From Patiriisocius_A hiemis (lineage in GTDB: Bacteria > Bacteroidota > Bacteroidia > Flavobacteriales > Flavobacteriaceae): a stretch of 64,000 bases of DNA. Position 1 is the stretch's first letter. Each line of letters starts with the position of its first letter. Shown one piece after another: positions 23,736 through 31,561 of this stretch. A program made the position numbers and the translations under genes. The DNA is taken from NCBI RefSeq assembly GCF_031846325.1, contig NZ_JAVRHZ010000002.1, forward strand, positions 124,001 to 188,000, given 5' to 3'. The notes below the pieces were generated by a model, which did no database searches, was not told the origin of the DNA, and worked only from the letters and a program-made list of their open reading frames with translations.

Positions 23736-26672
23736 TTAAAAGTTTACATTTAAGTGAAAGTATACTTGTCTATTACTAGGGAATGGAGTAACCTCAATTC
23801 CACTAGAGAGTCCAGCTCCACCATTTACTGAAACTTCTGGGTCATAACTTGAATAATCTGTTATTGTAAATAAGTTTCTACCAGAGAAACCAAGCTTAAC
23901 ACCTTCTACAACTTCTCCAAATAAACCTTTAACCGTATTAGAAGGTAATCTGTAATATATTGCTGCTTCTCTTAATCTTAGATAACCCGCTGGCTCAACA
24001 AAACGAGCTGCATTTGCTGGTGTATCTAAACGATCTTGACCTGCTTGTGTTTCTAAGTCTGGAGTTGTTTGACCTAAATCTGTTAAGAATTTAGATAAGT
24101 TTAAGTTTTCACCTCCAGATTTTAATTGGAATAAGAAAGAAATATCAACGTTATTGAATAAAGTTAAGTTGTTATTAAAAGCCATTTGAAAATCTGGCTC
24201 AGTATCTCCAACTTGAGTTAAAACACCATCAATACTTCCAACTAATTGTGTTACTGGTTGTCCTTCTTCAATATAGATTGTTCCTAGACCTGTACCAAAT
24301 CCTGCACCTGGTTGTGCAAAAGCAGGAACATCTAACCTTGTGATTTCTGATCTATTTAAGTAAAACTGGACTCCAGTATTCCACTTTATTGCATCTGTAT
24401 CTAAAACATCTGCACGTACTGCTAATTCAATACCATTGTTTTCAAGGTCTGCAAGGTTAGTAGTTTCTTGCGTAAATCCTGAAGATGGAGGTAATTGTCT
24501 AGTTAGTATTAGGTCTCTAATGTTTTTCTTGTAATATGTTGCTTCAAAAGAAACTCTGTTTTGGAAAAGACCTAAATCTAAACCAACTTCAAATTCTGAA
24601 GCTGTCTCAGGCTCAACATCCGCATCTCCTTTTACTCCAACAACAGATTGCCCAATAACACCTCCAATATTACTAGCTCCTAAGCTTGTAAATGTTGCTC
24701 CAAAACGAGCAGGGTTACCAGTTTCTCCATAAGCAGCTCTAAGCTTCATCTGGTTAATAGCCTCAACACTCCAAAAATCCATGTTTGCAAGGTTTACAGC
24801 TACAGATGCCTTTGGAAAACCATAAAACTCATTAGGGTCTCCATTACGAGTTGACTTGTCAAAACGATATCCTAAAGTACCTATAATTTGGTCCTTATAG
24901 TTTGCTTCAACTTGTCCAAAAACACCAAATTCTTTCTCTTCACTTCTAAATTGATCTGTAGTTTGATTTGCAGACTGGTCAACACTTGTTTGTCCTGCCG
25001 CTAATCCAGTTCCTCTCGCATTAATTAAGTTTGAGTCTTGAAATAAGTAAGCAGTACCAATTTGAGTAGTGAAAGCTAAATCTCCTTCCATGGCATCGTG
25101 ATCCCATACTAAAGCAGATTGTGTGTTAAACTGTGTAAAACTGTTTTTACCCTGTGCTACAAATCCTGCAGCAGCTCCAAGTCCTTGTTGTGCTTGGTGT
25201 GTTTCAGGAACATAAACAAATGTTTCGTTAGACAGGTAATCTACACCTGCTCTATTTGAGAAACGAATTCGGTTTATATCATCTGTATAAATTTTAGTAT
25301 TAACTGTTAAACCTTGTATAACTCTATCATTAGAGTCATCGTTAATTGCATTATCTCTAACAAAAAGTGGGTTACCAGAAAAGTTAGGGTTATTAGGGTA
25401 GTTTCCTTGTGCATCAGGGAATAGGTTTACCCATGGTCTTGTAAAAGCTAAGGTATATCCATAACTTAATCCTCCTTCATTTTCATTACCAGTAAAACTT
25501 CTTTGAGAATTACTTCTTACATAATTTGTAGTTGAAGAAATATCAAAAACATTAGATATTTTATGATCTATATTTGCTCTAATTGAAAAACGATCAAAAC
25601 CAGTATTTTTAATAATACCTTCTTCATCTCTGTAAGATCCACCTAAATAAAACTTAGTTTTTGCGTTTCCTCCTGTTGCACTTAGTGCAGTTTCAGTTAT
25701 AAAACCAGTTTCACCATAAATAATATCTTCATAGTCATACAATTCACCATTCGCAGCAATAGTTGCATTAAATTGGTCAACTGCATCTTGTCCAAAGGTT
25801 TCTAAAACAGAAGCGGCAGTCCAAGGACGTAACCCTAATGCATTCTGTATTTTATTAATCCCGACATCTTGTCTAAAATTAATACGTGTTTTACCACCCT
25901 TACCTCTTTTAGTTGTAATAATAATTACACCGGCATTACCACGCTGTCCGTAAATGGCAGCTGCAGAAGATCCTTTTAATATCTCAATATTTTCAATATC
26001 ATTAGGGTCTAAATCTGCAAGACGGTTACCCGCGTTCTCTTCATTTCCAGAGTTAGCTCCAGAAGCAAAACGTAATCCTGAAGGGATCTCTACGTTATTA
26101 ATGTATACTCCGTCTACAATTATTAAAGGTTGGTTATTACCATTAATAGATGAAATACCACGCAGACGCAATGCAAAACCTCCACCTGGCGCACCAGAAG
26201 AAGATGTTATGTTTACACCTACAACTTTTCCATATAAAGCACCATCAACTGTTGATTGTCCAGTTGTACCTACAAGTTCTTCAGCTGAGACAGTTGACAC
26301 AGCATTTGCTGCATTAGTTCTCTTAACAGAAGTTGCAAGTCCAGTAACAACCACCTCTTCTAAGGCTTCTGCAGATTCTCCCATTGTTATGGAAATAGCT
26401 CCAGCAGAAGTTACTTCTTGTTCTACAGTAGTATATCCTAAAGAAGAAAATACTAAGGTAGCTGGTAAATTTTCCACATCAATACTAAATTTTCCATCAA
26501 TGTCTGTTGTTGTACCATTGGATGTGCCTTTTTCAATTACGTTAGCAAAAGGGACGGTGTCTCCTTTATCTGTTGTAACTGTCCCTGTTATTGTATTTTG
26601 TGCAAATACAAAGCAAGGCAACAATAGTAATAAGAACAGTAAGTTCCTGTTCATCAAGTTGTTTTGTTTCAT
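23736..26672 (-). CDS. SusC/RagA-family TonB-linked outer-membrane transporter
   Basis: A 978-residue transporter: signal peptide (LLFLLLLLPCFVFA), carboxypeptidase-regulatory-like domain (NTITGTVTTDKGDTVPFANV, ending near residue 100), a TonB-box-like segment (ALEEVVVTGLA), the SusC plug signature (LRLRGISSINGNNQPLIIVDGV) and a 22-strand barrel closing with the C-terminal strand YFHLNVNF. With SusD it imports oligomeric nutrients using TonB energy, which the ExbB/ExbD cluster at the left end could supply. No dedicated regulator lies nearby. Confidence 0.95.
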   Translation of the reverse strand: MKQNNLMNRNLLFLLLLLPCFVFAQNTITGTVTTDKGDTVPFANVIEKGTSNGTTTDIDGKFSIDVENLPATLVFSSLGYTTVEQEVTSAGAISITMGESAEALEEVVVTGLATSVKRTNAANAVSTVSAEELVGTTGQSTVDGALYGKVVGVNITSSSGAPGGGFALRLRGISSINGNNQPLIIVDGVYINNVEIPSGLRFASGANSGNEENAGNRLADLDPNDIENIEILKGSSAAAIYGQRGNAGVIIITTKRGKGGKTRINFRQDVGINKIQNALGLRPWTAASVLETFGQDAVDQFNATIAANGELYDYEDIIYGETGFITETALSATGGNAKTKFYLGGSYRDEEGIIKNTGFDRFSIRANIDHKISNVFDISSTTNYVRSNSQRSFTGNENEGGLSYGYTLAFTRPWVNLFPDAQGNYPNNPNFSGNPLFVRDNAINDDSNDRVIQGLTVNTKIYTDDINRIRFSNRAGVDYLSNETFVYVPETHQAQQGLGAAAGFVAQGKNSFTQFNTQSALVWDHDAMEGDLAFTTQIGTAYLFQDSNLINARGTGLAAGQTSVDQSANQTTDQFRSEEKEFGVFGQVEANYKDQIIGTLGYRFDKSTRNGDPNEFYGFPKASVAVNLANMDFWSVEAINQMKLRAAYGETGNPARFGATFTSLGASNIGGVIGQSVVGVKGDADVEPETASEFEVGLDLGLFQNRVSFEATYYKKNIRDLILTRQLPPSSGFTQETTNLADLENNGIELAVRADVLDTDAIKWNTGVQFYLNRSEITRLDVPAFAQPGAGFGTGLGTIYIEEGQPVTQLVGSIDGVLTQVGDTEPDFQMAFNNNLTLFNNVDISFLFQLKSGGENLNLSKFLTDLGQTTPDLETQAGQDRLDTPANAARFVEPAGYLRLREAAIYYRLPSNTVKGLFGEVVEGVKLGFSGRNLFTITDYSSYDPEVSVNGGAGLSSGIEVTPFPSNRQVYFHLNVNF

Positions 26673-26821
26673 AATTATTAAATTTTTGTTAATTCTGTGA
26701 AATTACTAAAGATTTTTCAAAATTCCACGATAAAAAATGAGAATTACACATCCAAAAATCCTAGTAGCTGAAAATCAAAACAATATTTTTATAACATAGT
26801 TACATTTCGTCTTTATCTTAT

Positions 26822-26829
26822 TAAATTTG
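26822..26829 (+). promoter_or_regulatory. -7 promoter box of aspS
   Basis: TAAATTTG, a full match to TAnnTTTG; transcription expected near 26834, about 23 bases before the ATG at 26857. Confidence 0.5.
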
Positions 26830-26856
26830 CAGCCTAAATTTTCTAGAAAAAAAACA

Positions 26857-28611
26857 ATGTATAGATCTCATACTAATGGCGAGTTAAATGCTAAAAATAT
26901 TAATGAGGAAGTAACACTTTCAGGGTGGGTACATAAGATAAGGAATAAAGGCTTTATGGTTTGGGTAGATCTTAGAGATCGTTATGGTATTACCCAACTT
27001 ATTTTTGATGAAGAGCGTACTCCATCTGAAATGATGAAACTAGCATCTACTCTTGGAAGAGAGTTTGTAATACAAATTACTGGGAAGGTTATTGAACGAG
27101 AATCTAAAAATCCAAATATTCCTACAGGAGACATAGAAATATTGGTAAATAATCTAACTATACTTAATGAAGCATTAACACCTCCTTTTACAATTGAAAA
27201 TGAAACTGATGGCGGTGAGGACTTGCGTATGAAGTATCGATACTTAGATATACGTAGAAAATCTGTTAGAGAAAACCTAGTTTTTAGACATAAGGTTACT
27301 ATAGCTGTAAGAAACTACCTGTCTAATAAAGATTTTGTAGAAATAGAAACTCCCTACCTTATTAAATCTACACCAGAAGGTGCAAGGGATTTTGTTGTTC
27401 CTAGTAGAATGAATGAGGGGCAGTTTTATGCCTTACCACAATCCCCACAAACCTTTAAGCAACTATTAATGGTTGGTGGCATGGATAAGTATTTTCAGAT
27501 TGTAAAGTGTTTTAGAGACGAAGACCTTAGAGCAGATAGACAGCCTGAGTTTACACAAATTGACTGTGAAATGGCATTTGTAGAACAAGAGGATATTTTA
27601 AATACTTTTGAAGGACTTACAAGATATTTACTAAAAGAAGTTAATGGTGTTGAAATAGGTGATTTCCCAAGAATGACGTATGATGATGCTATGGCTACCT
27701 ATGGAAATGACAAACCTGATATCCGTTTTGGGATGAAGTTTGCAGAATTAAACAACCTTACACAACACAAAGAGTTTAATGTATTTAATAATGCAGAGCT
27801 AGTTGTTGGTATAGCTGTACCTGGAGGAAACTCCTACACTAGAAAAGAAATTGACAAGCTAATAGATTGGGTAAGACGTCCACAAGTAGGTGCTTTAGGC
27901 ATGGTTTATTGTAGATGCAACGATGACGGAAGTTTTAAATCTTCTGTGGATAAATTTTACGATCAAGAAGATTTAGCAAAGTGGGCAGAAGCAACCGGAG
28001 CTAATAAAGGAGATTTAATATGTATCCTATCTGGTGACACTAATAAAGTACGAGCACAACTTAGCGCATTAAGAATGGAACTTGCAGAGCGTTTAGGATT
28101 AAGAAAACCTGGTGAATTTGCTCCACTTTGGGTAGTTGATTTCCCACTTTTAGAACTAGATGAAGAAACTGGGCATTATCATGCCATGCATCATCCTTTT
28201 ACCTCACCTAAACCAGGCCAACTAGAATTGCTTGACACAAATCCTGGCGCTGTAAAAGCAAATGCCTATGATTTAGTTTTAAATGGTAACGAAATAGGTG
28301 GTGGTTCTATAAGAATACATGATAAAAATACGCAGGGTGTTATGCTAAAGCATTTAGGGTTTAGCGAAGAAGAAGCAAAGGCTCAATTTGGCTTTTTAAT
28401 GGATGCTTTTGAATATGGGGCACCACCGCATGGTGGAATTGCTTTTGGACTAGACAGGTTAGTTGCTATTTTAGGAGGTCAAGAAACTATACGTGACTTC
28501 ATTGCATTCCCAAAGAACAATGCTGGTAGAGATGTAATGATAGACGCACCTGCATTTATTGATGATGAGCAACTTAAAGAGTTAAATATAAAATTAGATA
28601 TTCAAGCTTAA
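26857..28611 (+). CDS. aspS: Aspartyl-tRNA synthetase
   Basis: A 584-residue class IIb synthetase charging tRNA-Asp. The N-terminal OB anticodon-binding domain (VTLSGWVHKIRNKGFMVWVD) is followed by class II motif 1, motif 2 (CFRDEDLRADRQPEFTQID), the bacterial GAD insertion domain (about residues 285-420) and motif 3 (GAPPHGGIAFGLDRLVAILG). An in-frame TTG at 26827 would add ten residues but lies within the predicted promoter, so the ATG at 26857 (MYRSHTNGEL) is chosen, a typical AspRS start. Confidence 0.96.
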   Translation: MYRSHTNGELNAKNINEEVTLSGWVHKIRNKGFMVWVDLRDRYGITQLIFDEERTPSEMMKLASTLGREFVIQITGKVIERESKNPNIPTGDIEILVNNLTILNEALTPPFTIENETDGGEDLRMKYRYLDIRRKSVRENLVFRHKVTIAVRNYLSNKDFVEIETPYLIKSTPEGARDFVVPSRMNEGQFYALPQSPQTFKQLLMVGGMDKYFQIVKCFRDEDLRADRQPEFTQIDCEMAFVEQEDILNTFEGLTRYLLKEVNGVEIGDFPRMTYDDAMATYGNDKPDIRFGMKFAELNNLTQHKEFNVFNNAELVVGIAVPGGNSYTRKEIDKLIDWVRRPQVGALGMVYCRCNDDGSFKSSVDKFYDQEDLAKWAEATGANKGDLICILSGDTNKVRAQLSALRMELAERLGLRKPGEFAPLWVVDFPLLELDEETGHYHAMHHPFTSPKPGQLELLDTNPGAVKANAYDLVLNGNEIGGGSIRIHDKNTQGVMLKHLGFSEEEAKAQFGFLMDAFEYGAPPHGGIAFGLDRLVAILGGQETIRDFIAFPKNNAGRDVMIDAPAFIDDEQLKELNIKLDIQA

Positions 28612-28612
28612 A

Positions 28613-28858
28613 ATGAGGCGGTTTTTAATCATTTTATTCTTTAGTATTCTTATTACATGTTGCATTGGGTTTTACATTAAACCAGATAATACAAGTACGG
28701 GAGATTTATTAATTGGTCTTTCGGTTGCTGGGTTATTTCTTGTTTGGATGCCATTATTTATTTACCATCGTTGGAAAGGTAAAAATGTAAAAGACTACAT
28801 GCTCACAAAAGAAAACATAGAAAAAATGAGAGACTACAGCAAGGATAAAAAACTGTAA
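28613..28858 (+). CDS. Small two-TM membrane protein, unknown function
   Basis: An 81-residue protein with two hydrophobic helices (residues 4-21 and about 31-53) and a charged C-terminal tail (KDYMLTKENIEKMRDYSKDK). It starts one base after the aspS stop, so it is transcribed with aspS. I recognise no functional domain. Confidence 0.65.
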   Translation: MRRFLIILFFSILITCCIGFYIKPDNTSTGDLLIGLSVAGLFLVWMPLFIYHRWKGKNVKDYMLTKENIEKMRDYSKDKKL

Positions 28859-28895
28859 ATCAACATGTTTTTTGAAAATTATTAGCAAATAAGTA

Positions 28896-28925
28896 TTTGT
28901 TGGTTTTATATTTATGCTACCTTTA
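28896..28925 (+). promoter_or_regulatory. Promoter of the cold-shock gene
   Basis: TTTG (28896-28899), 18-base spacer, TACCTTTA (28918-28925). Same spacing as the prs and rplY promoters in this window. The mRNA would start near 28930 with a short A+T-rich leader of about 26 bases. Confidence 0.6.
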
Positions 28926-28955
28926 CGGCTATTATTAATATTATTTTTTATTTAA

Positions 28956-29153
28956 ATGGAGGGAACAGTAAAATTTTTTAACGAATCAAAAGGTTTCGGT
29001 TTTATCACTAATGATGAAACTGGAAAGGACATTTTTGTACATGTTACCGGACTTAATGGCGAAGCCCTTAATGAAGGAGACAAAGTAGAATATGTCGAAG
29101 AAGAAGGAAGAAAAGGAATGGTTGCCGCACAAGTGCGAGTAATCCATGATTAA
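28956..29153 (+). CDS. Cold-shock domain protein (CspA family)
   Basis: A 65-residue single cold-shock domain. RNP1-like KGFGFIT and RNP2-like DIFVHV nucleic-acid-binding motifs are present, preceded by the canonical start MEGTVKFFNESKGFGF. Such proteins bind single-stranded RNA/DNA and act as RNA chaperones. It has its own promoter and a strong terminator, so it is monocistronic. Confidence 0.93.
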   Translation: MEGTVKFFNESKGFGFITNDETGKDIFVHVTGLNGEALNEGDKVEYVEEEGRKGMVAAQVRVIHD

Positions 29154-29178
29154 GATATATGTTTACCAGAATTGATTA

Positions 29179-29208
29179 AAAAAATCCAGCTTTAAAGCTG
29201 GATTTTTT
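29179..29208. terminator. Bidirectional terminator between csp and tadA
   Basis: A 30-base perfect palindrome, AAAAAATCCAGCTTT with its complement. On the minus side it overlaps two bases of the tadA stop codon, so one hairpin ends both convergent genes. Confidence 0.92.
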
Positions 29209-29656
29209 AGTTTAAGTTCCTTTTCTCAATAAAAAATCGTTTTAATAGTGCTGCTGCCTCTTCTTCTAAAATACCTCCTACCATTTTTGTTTTTGGGTGC
29301 AATTTTGTGTTAAGATTAATACACCCCCTTTGGGTATCTCGAGTTGCATACACTATTTTATCTATCTGACTCCAAAATAAAGCTCCAGCACACATTTGGC
29401 AAGGTTCTAATGTAACATATAGTGTACACCCTTTTAAATATTTACCTCCAAGGTAGTTAGCTGCAGCAGTAATCGCTTGCATTTCTGCATGAGCGGTTAC
29501 GTCATTAAGTGTTTCTGTTAAGTTATGTGCTCTGGCAATTACAGTATTATTGGCTACAATTACGGCTCCAACAGGGACTTCGTTAGTATCAAAAGCGAGT
29601 TCCGCTTCCTGCAAAGCACGTTTCATAAAATAACTGTCGTCAAAAGGTTTTATCAT
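29207..29656 (-). CDS. tadA: tRNA adenosine deaminase / nucleoside deaminase
   Basis: A 149-residue zinc deaminase. Zinc and catalytic motifs are TAHAEMQAI (His ligand and catalytic Glu) and LEPCQMCAGALFWS (two Cys ligands). The size and the ACAG-like CAGA context match TadA, which converts A34 to inosine in tRNA-Arg(ACG), although guanine deaminase-like relatives share these motifs. It is divergent from dxs, with only 70 bases between the start codons. Confidence 0.85.
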   Translation of the reverse strand: MIKPFDDSYFMKRALQEAELAFDTNEVPVGAVIVANNTVIARAHNLTETLNDVTAHAEMQAITAAANYLGGKYLKGCTLYVTLEPCQMCAGALFWSQIDKIVYATRDTQRGCINLNTKLHPKTKMVGGILEEEAAALLKRFFIEKRNLN

Positions 29657-29714
29657 GAATAAATTTCAAAAAACTAAAAATACAAATTCACAAATAAAGA
29701 AACTACAATAACTG

Positions 29715-29722
29715 TATCTTTG
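29715..29722 (+). promoter_or_regulatory. -7 promoter box of dxs, leaderless start
   Basis: TATCTTTG fully matches TAnnTTTG and ends exactly five bases before the GTG at 29727, placing the expected transcription start at the start codon. No -33 TTG was found in the 17-23 base range. Confidence 0.55.
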
Positions 29723-29726
29723 CTTA

Positions 29727-31505
29727 GTGTCAAAAAAACTCCTAGAAAGCATACAATTCCCTGAGGATTTAAGAAAAATCCCAAGAGAGCAACTTCCAGA
29801 AGTTGCAAAAGAGTTACGCGAGTTTATAATTAATATTGTAGCGGTTAAGGAAGGGCACCTTGGTGCTAGTCTTGGCGTTGTGGAGTTAACCATTGCCTTA
29901 CACTATATTTTCAATACCCCAGAAGATATTTTAGTGTGGGACGTAGGACACCAAGCTTATGGACACAAAATCTTAACAGGGCGTAAAGCAGCTTTTCATA
30001 CCAATAGACAATTAGGTGGAATTAGTGGTTTTCCTAAAATTGAAGAAAGCAACTATGATGCTTTTGGCACAGGGCATAGTAGTACCGCTATTTCTGCTAC
30101 ACTTGGGATGGCTATCGCTTCCCAATTATCTGGAGATCTAACAAAACAACATATTGCTGTTGTTGGTGATGCTTCTATTGCTAGCGGAATGGCTTTTGAA
30201 GCTCTTAATCATGCAGGAGTTACTAATACAAACTTACTCATTATTCTTAACGACAATGCCATTGGTATTGACCCAAGTGTTGGTGCATTAAAAGAATACT
30301 TAACCAAAGTAAATCTTGACAAAACACCAGATACCGATAATATTTTTGAAGCCTTAAACTTTTCTTATTTTGGCCCTATTGACGGTCATGACCTACCCAT
30401 CATTACTGAAAACTTAGAGAAGCTAAAAAAAATCAAAGGACCTAAATTACTTCATGTAATTACCAAAAAAGGAAAAGGACTACAACAAGCAGAACAAAAT
30501 CAAGTGACGTATCATGCTCCAGGGAAATTTGATGCAAAAACTGGAGAAATAACACAAAAAGACACCTCTCACTTACCTCCTAAATTTCAAGATGTTTTTG
30601 GGTATACGCTAGTCGAGCTAGCAAAAAGCAATAAAAAAATAGTAGGTATAACCCCTGCAATGCCAACGGGGAGTTCTTTAAAGTATATGATGAAAGAGTT
30701 TCCAGAAAGAGCTTTTGATGTAGGTATTGCAGAGCAACACGCAGTCACACTTTCTGCCGGAATGGCAACACAAGATTATGTTGTATTTTGTAATATCTAT
30801 TCAACATTTTTACAGCGAGCATATGATCAAGTAATACATGATGTTTGTTTACAAAAATTACCTGTAATTTTTTGTCTTGATAGGGCTGGACTAGTTGGAC
30901 AAGATGGAGCAACACATCACGGTATTTTTGATATGGCATACCTACGGTGTATTCCAAATTTAACTCTAGTGGCTCCAAGAAATGAAATAGAATTACGTAA
31001 TCTACTTTACACCGCTCAACTTGGATTGCAGCAGCCTATTGCAATTAGGTATCCTAGAGGACGAGGAAATATCCTTGATTGGCAGCGTTCTTTTAAAAAG
31101 ATAGAAATAGGAAAAGGAGAAACTATTAAAAAGGGAAGTGAAGTAGCTATTTTATCCATTGGAACAATGGCTACTGAAGTTTCTCAGGCTATTAATTTGA
31201 TTGATACTTCAAGAAAAGAAAAAGTTGGTCATTACGATATGCGATTTGTTTCGCCTCTTGACAAAAGCTTACTTCATGCTGTTTTTAAAGAATACAATAC
31301 CTTAATAACCGTTGAAGATGGTGTTATTTCGGGTGGATTTGGAAGTGCAGTATTAGAATTTGCTTCACTACATAAGTACAAAAATGATATAACTCTTTTG
31401 GGTATTTCAAATCACTTCCCTGAACATGCAACTACTTCTCAATTAAAAGATAGTGAAGGACTTTCTTCAGAAAAAATTAAAGAAGCAATATTAAATAAGT
31501 TGTAA
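29727..31505 (+). CDS. dxs: 1-deoxy-D-xylulose-5-phosphate synthase
   Basis: A 592-residue thiamine-diphosphate enzyme that condenses pyruvate and glyceraldehyde-3-phosphate, the first step of the MEP isoprenoid route. Visible are GHLGASLGVVELTIALHY, the thiamine motif GDASIASGMAFEALNHAG with NDN downstream, and the transketolase signature ALMQ-like DVGIAEQHAVTLSAGMA and DRAGLVGQDGATHHG. It is about 30 residues shorter than E. coli Dxs, as is usual in this family. The start is GTG directly beyond the -7 box; no in-frame ATG exists nearby. Confidence 0.95.
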   Translation: MSKKLLESIQFPEDLRKIPREQLPEVAKELREFIINIVAVKEGHLGASLGVVELTIALHYIFNTPEDILVWDVGHQAYGHKILTGRKAAFHTNRQLGGISGFPKIEESNYDAFGTGHSSTAISATLGMAIASQLSGDLTKQHIAVVGDASIASGMAFEALNHAGVTNTNLLIILNDNAIGIDPSVGALKEYLTKVNLDKTPDTDNIFEALNFSYFGPIDGHDLPIITENLEKLKKIKGPKLLHVITKKGKGLQQAEQNQVTYHAPGKFDAKTGEITQKDTSHLPPKFQDVFGYTLVELAKSNKKIVGITPAMPTGSSLKYMMKEFPERAFDVGIAEQHAVTLSAGMATQDYVVFCNIYSTFLQRAYDQVIHDVCLQKLPVIFCLDRAGLVGQDGATHHGIFDMAYLRCIPNLTLVAPRNEIELRNLLYTAQLGLQQPIAIRYPRGRGNILDWQRSFKKIEIGKGETIKKGSEVAILSIGTMATEVSQAINLIDTSRKEKVGHYDMRFVSPLDKSLLHAVFKEYNTLITVEDGVISGGFGSAVLEFASLHKYKNDITLLGISNHFPEHATTSQLKDSEGLSSEKIKEAILNKL

Positions 31506-31511
31506 ACTAAA

Positions 31512-31537
31512 AGAGGAGGCTTAAAAAAACCTCCTCT
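31512..31537 (-). terminator. Terminator of the M36 protease gene
   Basis: AGAGGAGG (31512-31519) with CCTCCTCT (31530-31537), 10-base loop. On the minus strand it is followed by TTTT; on the plus strand the T run is missing, so it favours the protease gene. Confidence 0.65.
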
Positions 31538-31561
31538 AGAATAAAAACTAATAATTATTAA

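Noticed and set aside
25954..26700. 248-codon open frame on the plus strand
   Set aside because: Antisense to the conserved plug region of the SusC gene; low-complexity Ser/Pro/Thr composition.
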